Shown: in pieces, positions 8,550 to 15,226 of the stretch
Layout of the letters: every line of letters starts with the position of its first letter
Numbering within the stretch: position 1 is the first letter of the stretch
Made by a program: the position numbers and the translations under genes
NCBI GenBank assembly: GCA_034439955.1
Contig: JAWXBJ010000066.1
Span: 1 to 15,226, forward strand
Source of the DNA: UBA7672 sp034439955
GTDB lineage: Bacteria > Pseudomonadota > Alphaproteobacteria > Caulobacterales > Hyphomonadaceae
Length of the DNA: 15,226 nt
Reading direction: 5' to 3'
Notes under the pieces: model-generated
What the model saw: only the letters and a program-made list of their open reading frames with translations
Told to the model about the DNA's origin: nothing
Database searches by the model: none

Positions 8550-8556
8550 GGAGGAG
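8550..8556 (+). promoter_or_regulatory. Strong ribosome binding site deciding a GTG start
   Basis: GGAGGAG lies 6 bases before GTG at 8563. This is near-ideal spacing and makes GTG 8563 the preferred start of the hydrolase gene. The in-frame TTG at 8548 would place the start before this site, with no comparable site upstream. Confidence 0.75.
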
Positions 8557-8562
8557 CTGCGC

Positions 8563-9840
8563 GTGGCCTGGATTGAATGGGCCTTCGCAAGTCTCAGCGG
8601 CCGAAACGGGTGGATATGTCCCGTCCTCCTGGCCATCCTGACGATTGTCCTGGCGCTGGTCGCCGCTCGAACCGCGACGGGCACGCGATTCCTGGCGCCG
8701 ACCCTGATCCTTGTCGGCGGGCTGGCCGTCACAGGTCTCGCGCTGACGCCGTTTGTGCTCGCGGACGCCGTCCGGCGAGGTCGTTTGCAGGCGCCGGCCG
8801 GTCCCCATGCAGTAGGTCAGCAGCGGATAGCGCTCCCGTTCACGCTTGCGCGCGACGCGATAAACGTCGATCCCTCCAGCCTGGCGGTGCAGCTTCTGTT
8901 TCCTGCTGAACGGGCAGGCCCGAATGCGTCTCCCGCGATTGCAACGCCATGCGAGGATGCGCTTGCAGCACTTCCCATCGCTGGCGGAAAGGGCGTGCTA
9001 CCGCTGCTGCTCTATCTGCCGGGACATGGCGCTTCGTGGAACGACAACGTCGCTACGCTCACCTTTCTCGCCAGTCAGGGTTACGTCATCGCCGCTCTGG
9101 ACGACATCGCCCGGGATACGCCGTCTTCACAATCGAGCCCGCACGATGAAGCCGTCCGGCTGGAGGCCTGGCAGTTCGGGTCGGCGCAAGCCTATGACCG
9201 CACAATTGCGCTCAGCGACGAACGGGTGGGGCGGCAGGCGCGCAAAGCGCTGAGCGCCCTCGACCGGCTCTCCGCATGCGCGGCGACGCATCCTCACTCA
9301 AGTCTGGGCGCACGGGTGGATTTCGGGCGGGTGGGCTTTCTGGGCTTTTCCTTTGGCGGCGCGACAGCGGCTGAAGCTGCGGTGCTGGACTCCAGAATCC
9401 AGGCTGTCGCCAACCTGGACGGCAGTCTTTTTGGCGCCGCCTACAAGGGAGGCCTCACGGCCCCTTATCTCGGCATGATCAGTCAGTACCCATTCCCAAC
9501 CCCCGAAGATCTGGAAAGCGGCGAACCTGAAGCCCGTTATTATGCCCGACTGGTCGCGCGCGACCTGCGCGAACAGGCCCGCCTCGCCGCACGCGAAGGG
9601 AGCGCCGGAGTCCGTGTTCGAGGCGCGGCTCACGAGAGCTTCAGCGACGCCGTCTTTGACCCGCATCTCTCTCGCGCCTGGCTCTTTCTTGATGCGAACA
9701 GGACCCATGCAATCGTCAGGACCCATGTCCTCGACTTTTTTGACGTTCACCTTCGCGGAAGGGCGCCGTCCCTGCTCGGGACGTCTCGCTCGCCTGTTCC
9801 CGGCGTCCAGACCTTTCAGGACATCGGGCTCGATCCGTAG
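8563..9840 (+). CDS. Membrane-anchored alpha/beta hydrolase, PAF-acetylhydrolase / dienelactone hydrolase-like
   Basis: The protein is 425 residues from GTG 8563, chosen for the strong upstream GGAGGAG. The N-terminus holds two hydrophobic segments (about residues 15-35 and 43-66), so the enzyme is probably membrane-bound; which side the catalytic domain faces cannot be told. The remainder is an alpha/beta-hydrolase fold with an LYLPGHG oxyanion-type loop, nucleophile elbow GFSFGG (Ser 9349-9351), a likely acid in NLDG (Asp 9418-9420) and a His in AAHESFSD (9631-9633). The HxSFSD context is typical of the PAF-acetylhydrolase II-like group. The gene lies 44 bases after the terminal NRPS gene on the same strand and is probably cotranscribed. 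Inference: it may hydrolyse an ester, lactone or acyl group in the cluster's product, either as maturation or as self-protection. Editing of stalled chains is less likely given the membrane anchor. The substrate cannot be read from sequence. Confidence 0.88.
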   Translation: MAWIEWAFASLSGRNGWICPVLLAILTIVLALVAARTATGTRFLAPTLILVGGLAVTGLALTPFVLADAVRRGRLQAPAGPHAVGQQRIALPFTLARDAINVDPSSLAVQLLFPAERAGPNASPAIATPCEDALAALPIAGGKGVLPLLLYLPGHGASWNDNVATLTFLASQGYVIAALDDIARDTPSSQSSPHDEAVRLEAWQFGSAQAYDRTIALSDERVGRQARKALSALDRLSACAATHPHSSLGARVDFGRVGFLGFSFGGATAAEAAVLDSRIQAVANLDGSLFGAAYKGGLTAPYLGMISQYPFPTPEDLESGEPEARYYARLVARDLREQARLAAREGSAGVRVRGAAHESFSDAVFDPHLSRAWLFLDANRTHAIVRTHVLDFFDVHLRGRAPSLLGTSRSPVPGVQTFQDIGLDP

Positions 9841-10021
9841 GCTCCCGGCCTTGCAGCCTGATCTGGCGTGGCATGGGCTGTGCAGCCCGCTTGATGCCGT
9901 TTCTGCATTCCGTTGGCGCGAAACATCGACGTCCTACGGCCTGTTGAGTGGCGGTTGAGGCGGGAGGTTGCGCGATCCCGCACAGCCTGTTCGACGAGCT
10001 TTGCGGATGCTTGGGTCTGGA
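9841..10021. other. 181-base gap between hydrolase and second NRPS, no gene seen
   Basis: No convincing small gene, tRNA or promoter was found. The one structure noticed is a weak hairpin, GGGCT-GTGC-AGCCC (9875-9888), without a T-run. An in-frame upstream ATG at 10007, preceded by ACGAG (9994-9998), is an alternative start for the next gene. The NRPS frame is open back to a TGA at 9956-9958. This gap is the longest in the window, so a separate promoter for gene 4 could sit here, but I see no clear -35/-10 pair. Confidence 0.6.
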
Positions 10022-10900
10022 ATGTCGGGACTTCGCGGCGTTTTCATTGGCAATGGTCGCTTGCTGGTCGCATGCGCCGACGCCTGGCTTGCGGCCGGGG
10101 GCCATGTCCGCGGCGTCGTATCCGATTGTCCCGAAGTCGGCGCCTGGACGGACGCCAGAGGCTTAGCGCGCATCTCGCCGTCGGCTGACCAGGGTGAATG
10201 GCTAAGCGCCGAGCCGTTCGACTACCTCTTCAGCGTCGTTAACCACGCAATCTGCCCGCCCGGGATACTGGCCCTCCCTCTGCGCCGGGCCATCAACTAT
10301 CACGACTCCCCGCTGCCCCGGTATTCCGGGTTCAACGCCACGGCGTGGGCGATCCTCGACGGGCAGTCGGTGCACGGCGTGACTTGGCATGAGATGACGC
10401 ATGCGGTCGATGGCGGGCGTATCCTCGTCCAGCGGCCCGTCGAGATTGAGTCCGACGACACGGCCTTCTCCCTCGGCGCCAAATGCGCAGGGGCCGGGCT
10501 CGAAGCCTTTCGCCATCTGATCGACCTCCTCCTGAACGAGGCGCAAAGCGGCGTGCCTCCCATCATGACCGATCCCGGTCCGCGCCAGGAATTCCATCTC
10601 CGGTCAGAGCGGCCCGGCCTTGGATTGATAGACTACCGGCGCTCCGCGTCCGACATCCACGCCTTTGTGCGCGCCCTCGACCTAGGGTCCGACGACAACT
10701 GGATGTGCCGGCCGAAGCTCGCCCTGCCATCGGGCGTTTTCACGATAGGCGACGTCGATCTCACGCCTGCGCCCGTGCAAGGCGCTCCGCTTGGTTGCAT
10801 CGTGGCGATGGATCGGGACAGCGTCTCGATCGCAGTCGCGGACGGCGTCGTGAGGTTCGCGGGCTTGCAGACCCTTGAAGGCGCTCCCGTATCGGTCCCG
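10022..10900 (+). other. N-terminal formyltransferase (F) domain
   Basis: It resembles methionyl-tRNA formyltransferase and the F domains of NRPS initiation modules such as linear gramicidin LgrA. The active-site set is present: INYHDSPLPRYSG (Asn 10295-10297, His 10301-10303) and VDGGRIL (Asp 10409-10411). The HGVTWHEM segment between them is also typical. A C-terminal subdomain with IDYRRSASDIHAFVRALDLG matches the Fmt C-domain start. Expected role: transfer of a formyl group from formyl-tetrahydrofolate to the amine of the amino acid held on the module's PCP. Confidence 0.88.
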
Positions 10901-13900
10901 ACCTTGAATCTTCGCGTCGGGCAGGTTCTGTCCGCCGACCCAACTGAAGTCGGTCAGGCCGCTGCGGACCTCGACGCCACGCACAGCCGAAACGAACGAT
11001 TCTGGGTGGGGAGGCTATCGCGCCTTGGTCGGCCATTGCTTGCCGACCTCAAGCCCCGCTCAGGCGGGATCGAAACGGCTCTGGCGCCGCGCGCCCTGCC
11101 TACGGCGCTGATCGCGGCAACCGTCGAGGAACGTCGCAGCGCCCTTGTCGCGGCGCTGGCGACCTATGTCGCGCGCGTGGGCGAGAGCGCGGAATTCGAC
11201 CTTGCCCTGCACAAGCCCCTGCCGGCACAACTCGCGCGGGTCTACTCCGCGACAGCGCCGATGCGGCTCAGCGTCGATCTCGATTCCGGCTTTGGCGGGC
11301 TGCGCGACCGCGTCGCGGGCGAGATGAAGATCCAGGATTTGCGCGGCGCCTATTCCCGAGACGTCGTCACCCGCTATGCCGCTTTGCGCGGGCTGCAAGA
11401 CGAATCGCCTCTTGCGATCGCCGTACGGTTTGCGCCTGCCGCCACGATGATGGCCGCCGAAGCCATGGTGGGCGGCGCGCACCTCACGCTGGTCGTCCCC
11501 GACGCGGGCGAGACCTTTTTCTGGGCGTATGACCGCGCTGCGATTTCGGACGCCGCCTTAGGCGCCCTGGCTGACCGGATCGATGTCCTTCTCGCGTGCG
11601 GCCTCGCGGACGCCGGCCTTTCTCTCGCACGGATAGACATTCTGCCGGCTGCGGAACGCGATCTGCTCCTGTCCGCCTGGCAGGGCGTTCGCATTCCAGG
11701 CGCCGCAAACGCCTGTATCCACCATCAGTTCGAGCGTCAGGTCGCGCGGACGCCAGATGCGACGGCGGTGGTGTTCGAGGGAGCAAGCCTCACCTACCGC
11801 GCGCTGGACGTGCGAGCGAACCAGGTGGCTCACGCGCTTCGTTCCCGGGGTGTCGGACCCGAAGCGCTTGTCGCCGTATGCGTGGAGCGGTCCCTCGACA
11901 TGGTGGCCACGCTCCTGGGCGTGCTGAAGGCCGGCGGCGGTTATGTTCCGCTGGATCCGGCCTACCCGCGCGAGCGGCTGCAGATGATGCTGGAAGATTC
12001 CCGGGCGACGATTCTTGTGACGCAACGGCGTCTTGTCGATCGGTTGCCGACCCATGGCGCCGGCGTGCTTTGCGTCGATGATCTCGTCCGCCAGGAGATT
12101 CCGTCAGGGGAGTTGCCGGGGCAGGCCGCAAGCCCGGACAACATTGCCTATGCGATCTTCACCTCGGGCTCTTCGGGCCGCCCCAAGGGCGTGATGGTCA
12201 CTCATTCCAACGTCGCCAATTTCTTTGCCGGAATGGACGCGACGCTGGGAACGAGGCCTGGGGTCTGGCTCGCCGTCACGAGCATCTCGTTCGACATCTC
12301 GGTACTGGAACTGTTCTGGACGCTGACCCGGGGTTTCGAGGTCGTGATCCAGGCGGAGAGCGACCACGCCTCGCTCAGCCGGCCACCCGCGCCGGCCGCT
12401 TCAAGCGAGCCGATGGCTTTCGGGCTCTTCTATTTCGCCGCCGACCAGGGCGACGCCAGGCCAGGCGCCGCCTACAGGCTGCTGCTTGAAGGGGCGAAGT
12501 TCGCCGACACGCACGACTTCAGCGCCGTCTGGACGCCGGAACGGCACTTCCACACGTTCGGAGGTCTTTATCCCAATCCGGCCGTGACGACGGCGGCGCT
12601 TGCCATGATCACCAGCCGCGTCGCGTTGCGGGCCGGCAGCGTGGTCTTGCCTCTCCACGATCCGCTCCGCGTGGCAGAGGACTGGTCCGTGATCGACCAG
12701 CTGTCGGGCGGGCGCGTCGGCCTGTCATTCGCCTCTGGCTGGCATGCTGACGATTTTGCCTTGATGCCCCAGAATTACGCGCGCCGCCGCGAGATCATGC
12801 TGGAGAGCATCGACGTCGTCCTGAAGCTCTGGCGCGGCGAGGCCGTCGACCGGATCAACGGCGCGGGGGCTTCCGTTCCGGTATCCGTCCTGCCGAGGCC
12901 ACTGCAGGCGGCCCCGCCGATATGGATCGCATCGGCAGGCAGCATCGAGACTTTCAGGGTTGCCGGCCGGCTCGGCGCGAACGTCCTCACCAACATGCTG
13001 GGTCAGGATCTCGTGGATCTGAAAGACAAGTTCCTCGCCTACCGGGCGGCCCGACATAGCGCGGGACACAGCGGGCCTGGCGTCGTCACGGTCATGCTGC
13101 ACACCTTCATTTGCGAGGACACCGACAAGGCGCGAAAGCTGGCCCGCAAGCCTTTCCGCGACTACCTCGCGAACTCGTTCGACCTGATCAAGGTTGCGCC
13201 GACGATGTTTCCCGCCTTCCGCCAGCCCTCGCTGAAGGCGGGCCATGATCATGGATTCGCCGCAGACGCATTCACAGACGAGGACATGGACGCTCTGCTG
13301 GATCATGCGTTCGACCGCTATTTCGAGACCGCCGGACTGTTTGGCTCGCCCGAAAGGGCGCTGACCATGATCGAGGCCCTGAAGGCGATTGGGGCGAACG
13401 AGGTCGCCTGTCTGATCGATTTCGGCATTGATCCCGAGATCGTTCTGGAAAACCTGCCGCATCTCGACCGGCTGCGCCTCCTGGCCAATCCGCCGGCCGT
13501 GGCCGCGACTGACACCGCCGATTTCAGCATGGTCGGGCAGCTCCGGTCGCGAGGCGTGACGCACCTGCAATGCACGCCGTCGCTCGCACGCACTCTGGCG
13601 GGCGACGCTGCGGGCCGCGCGAGCCTTGGCGGTCTCAGGCAGCTCCTGCTGGGCGGGGAAGCCTTGCCGGCGGACCTCGCTGAAACCCTGTCGGCGGCTG
13701 TTTCCGGCGAGATTCGCAACATGTACGGACCGACCGAGACGACCGTCTGGTCGACCACGGCGCTCGTAGAAACCGGTGAGCCGATCACGATCGGGCGGCC
13801 GATCGCTAACACAATCATCCGCATCCTCGACGCGCGCGGGCAGCTTTCGCCCATAGGCGTCGCGGGCGAACTCCATGTCGGCGGGGCCGGTGTGGCGCGC

Positions 13901-15226
13901 GGCTATCTGGGCCGCCCGGACCTCACAGCGGATCGCTTTGTCGAGGATCCCTGCCAGTCAGGTTCGGTCCTCTATCGCACGGGCGACCTCGCACGCTATC
14001 GCCCGTCGGGCGAGATCGATTTCCTGGGACGCCTCGACCACCAGGTCAAAATCCGGGGCCATCGCATCGAACTCGGCGAAGTCGAAACGGTCCTTGCCCG
14101 TCACCCAGACGTCCGGCAAAGCGTCGTCGTGTCCCGAGCCGATGGGGGGCCGGCTCAGCTCGTCGCCTATGTGGTCCCGGCGGGCCAGGGCTCTGCGGCG
14201 GTCAACGATGGCGACCGGCTGGCGGACTGGCATGCCCTATGGGACGAGACCTACAGGCAAGCGGCCACGCCGCCGGACCCGCGCTTCAACACCGCCGGCT
14301 GGACCGACAGTTTTACCGGCGCCGCAATCCCGCCCGACGAGATGCGGGAGTGGCTGGACGGCGTGGAGAGCGCGGTCCTCGCGCTCGAACCGAAGCGCGT
14401 TCTCGAAATCGGCTGCGGAACGGGGATGGTCCTCTATCGTCTCCTGCCCCATGTCGAGCGCTACACGGCGCTCGACATGTCGCGCCATGCCCTGGACGCG
14501 ATCCGGGCCGAGCTGAAACCGGGCGAAGCCGCGAAGGTCACGCTGTTGCGTCAGCCCGCGAACGCAATGGACAGTGTCGCCCGGCGAACGTTCGACACGG
14601 TCGTGATCAACTCCGTCATCCAGTACTTTGCAGACAGCGAGTATCTGGTCCGTATCCTCAGTGGCGCGGCCGAGCTTGTCGAGGACGGCGGCCATATCTT
14701 CATCGGCGATGTCCGCAGCCGCGACCATCTCGACGCCTTCCACACTCTGGCCGTCTTGTCTCAGCTTCCCGGCGATTGCGATGCGGCGCAAATCAGGGCG
14801 CGCGTGGACAGCCGGGTGGCGCGCGAAAGCGAGCTTGTCCTGTCCGAAGGCTTCTTCCACGCCCTTTCGCGTCAAATGCCGCGCCTGACTGGATGTGACG
14901 TTCGCTTGCGCCGAGGCAAGGCCCACAACGAGATGACTGCGTTTCGCTATGACGTGGTCCTTCGCGTCGGTGATCGACAGTCGACGCCGGGCGCCGCCCT
15001 GCCAGCCCCCAGCGGCCTCGACAACCTCGATGCGATCCGGGCGGCTCTTGCCGATGCGCCGCCCGTACTGGTCGTACAGAATCTCGTCAACGCCCGGTTG
15101 GCCGCCGCCTACACAGCAAGCGAAGCGCTGCGCAGCGATATTGCGCCGAATGCAAATGTGCTGCGCAGACTGTCTCAGCGCGCAGCCGGCGAGGGTGTCG
15201 ATCCCGAAGATGTCGCGCTTCTCCAC
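10022..15226 (+). CDS. NRPS loading module: formyltransferase - half C - A(Gly) with inserted monooxygenase and methyltransferase (3' truncated)
   Basis: From ATG 10022 the frame is open for 1735 codons to the window edge. ATG 10022 is chosen because the formyltransferase strand VFIGNGRLL follows at once; ATG 10007 is possible. Domains, in nt: formyltransferase (10022-10900) with NYH (Asn 10295-10297, His 10301-10303) and Asp 10409-10411 forming the N-H-D site, plus an Fmt-type C-terminal subdomain; a C-terminal half of a C domain (about 10960-11690) without HHxxxDG; an A domain from about 11715 with A3 YAIFTSGSSGRPKG (12149-12190), A4 FDISVLELFW (12290-12319), A5 NMYGPTETT (13718-13744) and A8 KIRGHRIELGEVE (14048-14086). 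A luciferase-like monooxygenase (12413 to about 13490) splits A4 from A5, and a methyltransferase (about 14200 onward) follows A8. The code DILQLGMVW is glycine-like. Domain order fits a chain-starting module making a formylated, methylated and/or oxidised glycine unit (inference). A9, A10 and PCP lie outside the window. Confidence 0.92.
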   Translation, partial: MSGLRGVFIGNGRLLVACADAWLAAGGHVRGVVSDCPEVGAWTDARGLARISPSADQGEWLSAEPFDYLFSVVNHAICPPGILALPLRRAINYHDSPLPRYSGFNATAWAILDGQSVHGVTWHEMTHAVDGGRILVQRPVEIESDDTAFSLGAKCAGAGLEAFRHLIDLLLNEAQSGVPPIMTDPGPRQEFHLRSERPGLGLIDYRRSASDIHAFVRALDLGSDDNWMCRPKLALPSGVFTIGDVDLTPAPVQGAPLGCIVAMDRDSVSIAVADGVVRFAGLQTLEGAPVSVPTLNLRVGQVLSADPTEVGQAAADLDATHSRNERFWVGRLSRLGRPLLADLKPRSGGIETALAPRALPTALIAATVEERRSALVAALATYVARVGESAEFDLALHKPLPAQLARVYSATAPMRLSVDLDSGFGGLRDRVAGEMKIQDLRGAYSRDVVTRYAALRGLQDESPLAIAVRFAPAATMMAAEAMVGGAHLTLVVPDAGETFFWAYDRAAISDAALGALADRIDVLLACGLADAGLSLARIDILPAAERDLLLSAWQGVRIPGAANACIHHQFERQVARTPDATAVVFEGASLTYRALDVRANQVAHALRSRGVGPEALVAVCVERSLDMVATLLGVLKAGGGYVPLDPAYPRERLQMMLEDSRATILVTQRRLVDRLPTHGAGVLCVDDLVRQEIPSGELPGQAASPDNIAYAIFTSGSSGRPKGVMVTHSNVANFFAGMDATLGTRPGVWLAVTSISFDISVLELFWTLTRGFEVVIQAESDHASLSRPPAPAASSEPMAFGLFYFAADQGDARPGAAYRLLLEGAKFADTHDFSAVWTPERHFHTFGGLYPNPAVTTAALAMITSRVALRAGSVVLPLHDPLRVAEDWSVIDQLSGGRVGLSFASGWHADDFALMPQNYARRREIMLESIDVVLKLWRGEAVDRINGAGASVPVSVLPRPLQAAPPIWIASAGSIETFRVAGRLGANVLTNMLGQDLVDLKDKFLAYRAARHSAGHSGPGVVTVMLHTFICEDTDKARKLARKPFRDYLANSFDLIKVAPTMFPAFRQPSLKAGHDHGFAADAFTDEDMDALLDHAFDRYFETAGLFGSPERALTMIEALKAIGANEVACLIDFGIDPEIVLENLPHLDRLRLLANPPAVAATDTADFSMVGQLRSRGVTHLQCTPSLARTLAGDAAGRASLGGLRQLLLGGEALPADLAETLSAAVSGEIRNMYGPTETTVWSTTALVETGEPITIGRPIANTIIRILDARGQLSPIGVAGELHVGGAGVARGYLGRPDLTADRFVEDPCQSGSVLYRTGDLARYRPSGEIDFLGRLDHQVKIRGHRIELGEVETVLARHPDVRQSVVVSRADGGPAQLVAYVVPAGQGSAAVNDGDRLADWHALWDETYRQAATPPDPRFNTAGWTDSFTGAAIPPDEMREWLDGVESAVLALEPKRVLEIGCGTGMVLYRLLPHVERYTALDMSRHALDAIRAELKPGEAAKVTLLRQPANAMDSVARRTFDTVVINSVIQYFADSEYLVRILSGAAELVEDGGHIFIGDVRSRDHLDAFHTLAVLSQLPGDCDAAQIRARVDSRVARESELVLSEGFFHALSRQMPRLTGCDVRLRRGKAHNEMTAFRYDVVLRVGDRQSTPGAALPAPSGLDNLDAIRAALADAPPVLVVQNLVNARLAAAYTASEALRSDIAPNANVLRRLSQRAAGEGVDPEDVALLH
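10960..11690 (+). other. Half condensation domain (C-terminal lobe only)
   Basis: Between the F and A domains lies about 240 residues ending in a segment like that which closes C domains (ADRIDVLLACGLAD... then ILPAAERDLLLSAWQG). The N-terminal lobe, including HHxxxDG, is absent; no such motif occurs between the formyltransferase and A1. It cannot form peptide bonds as seen. It may be a relic from a former C-A module onto which the F domain was fused, or a structural spacer. Confidence 0.65.
12413..13490 (+). other. Luciferase-like FMN monooxygenase inserted between A4 and A5
   Basis: About 360 residues of bacterial luciferase-type fold interrupt the A domain. It begins MAFGLFYFAADQG, then has VWTPERHFHTFGGLYPNP, AGSVVLPLHDPLRVAEDW and GGRVGLSFASGWHADDF, which match the MupA/Atu3671-type natural-product luciferase-like monooxygenase group. 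It ends near CLIDFGIDPE...LRLLA. Flanking linkers are Pro/Ala-rich (PPAPAASSEP before, NPPAVAATDTA after). Comparison with the uninterrupted A domain of gene 1 places the insertion just after the VVI strand that follows A4. Related inserts in glycine modules of myxothiazol-type systems are proposed to hydroxylate the glycine alpha carbon; the same is a reasonable inference here. Confidence 0.87.
14200..15226 (+). other. SAM methyltransferase inserted between A8 and A9 (incomplete)
   Basis: The segment opens with the linker typical of NRPS methyltransferase inserts (WHALWDETYRQ, FNTAGWTDSFTG, EMREWLDGVE), followed by the SAM-binding motif VLEIGCGTG (14399-14425). Near the window end it has VQNLVNARLAAAY and GVDPED, usual toward the C-terminal end of such domains. 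The position after A8 is the standard place for N-methyltransferases. N-methylation of glycine is the default reading, but O-methylation of a hydroxyl made by the neighbouring monooxygenase is also possible. The last part is outside the window. Confidence 0.87.

Noticed and set aside
8548..8562. TTG at 8548 as start of the hydrolase
   Set aside because: The strong GGAGGAG site lies downstream of this TTG and is well spaced for GTG 8563.
8520..8576. Tiny ATG frame of 18 codons after the gene 2 stop
   Set aside because: It is very short, overlaps the hydrolase start in another frame, and has no ribosome site of its own. A leader-peptide role cannot be excluded but is unsupported.
9875..9888. 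Hairpin GGGCT-GTGC-AGCCC as a transcription terminator
   Set aside because: The stem is only 5 bp and no T-run follows; it is too weak to call a terminator.
9716..10105. Minus-strand frame spanning the intergenic gap (129 codons)
   Set aside because: It overlaps the ends of both neighbouring genes and has no recognisable features, so it is more likely chance.
12725..13876. Minus-strand open frame of 383 codons
   Set aside because: It is antisense to the monooxygenase insert and A5 region of gene 4; no domain or ribosome site was seen.
14237..15226. Minus-strand open frame reaching the window edge (329 codons)
   Set aside because: It is antisense to the methyltransferase domain, whose SAM motif is clear on the plus strand.

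Overview
The window is a GC-rich stretch carrying the middle of a hybrid polyketide / nonribosomal peptide gene cluster. Four genes lie on the + strand, packed like an operon, and both end genes run off the window. The base composition, Shine-Dalgarno use and codon bias suggest a high-GC proteobacterium, perhaps an alphaproteobacterium. No rRNA, tRNA or housekeeping gene is present to fix the taxonomy, so that assignment is weak.

Layout: (1) nt 3-4349 is the 3' part of a synthetase gene, with domain order aminotransferase (AMT) - condensation (C) - adenylation (A, glycine-like code) - carrier (PCP). By analogy with iturin/mycosubtilin and microcystin enzymes, polyketide synthase domains should lie just upstream. 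(2) nt 4346-8518, overlapping gene 1 by ATGA, encodes an unusual terminal enzyme: C - C - A-domain C-terminal remnant - PCP - thioesterase (TE). Both C domains have lost the second His of HHxxxDG, the A remnant has no catalytic core, and the TE has Cys at the nucleophile position. (3) nt 8563-9840 encodes a membrane-anchored alpha/beta hydrolase resembling the PAF-acetylhydrolase / dienelactone hydrolase type. (4) nt 10022 to the window end is the 5' part of a second NRPS: formyltransferase (F) - C-terminal half of a C domain - A domain (glycine-like code) interrupted twice, by a luciferase-like FMN monooxygenase between A4 and A5 and by a methyltransferase after A8. Its A9/A10 and PCP lie beyond the window.

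Possible joint function (inference): gene 4 looks like a loading module that activates glycine and may N-formylate, methylate and oxidise it. Polyketide modules outside the window would extend the chain. Gene 1 would place a beta-amino group on the chain and add glycine, and gene 2 would release or cyclise it. The hydrolase may act on the product, perhaps in tailoring or self-protection. The most notable parts are the doubly interrupted A domain and the eroded CC-(A)-PCP-TE(Cys) terminus. Gaps between genes are short; the longest, 9841-10021, shows no convincing gene, promoter or terminator.
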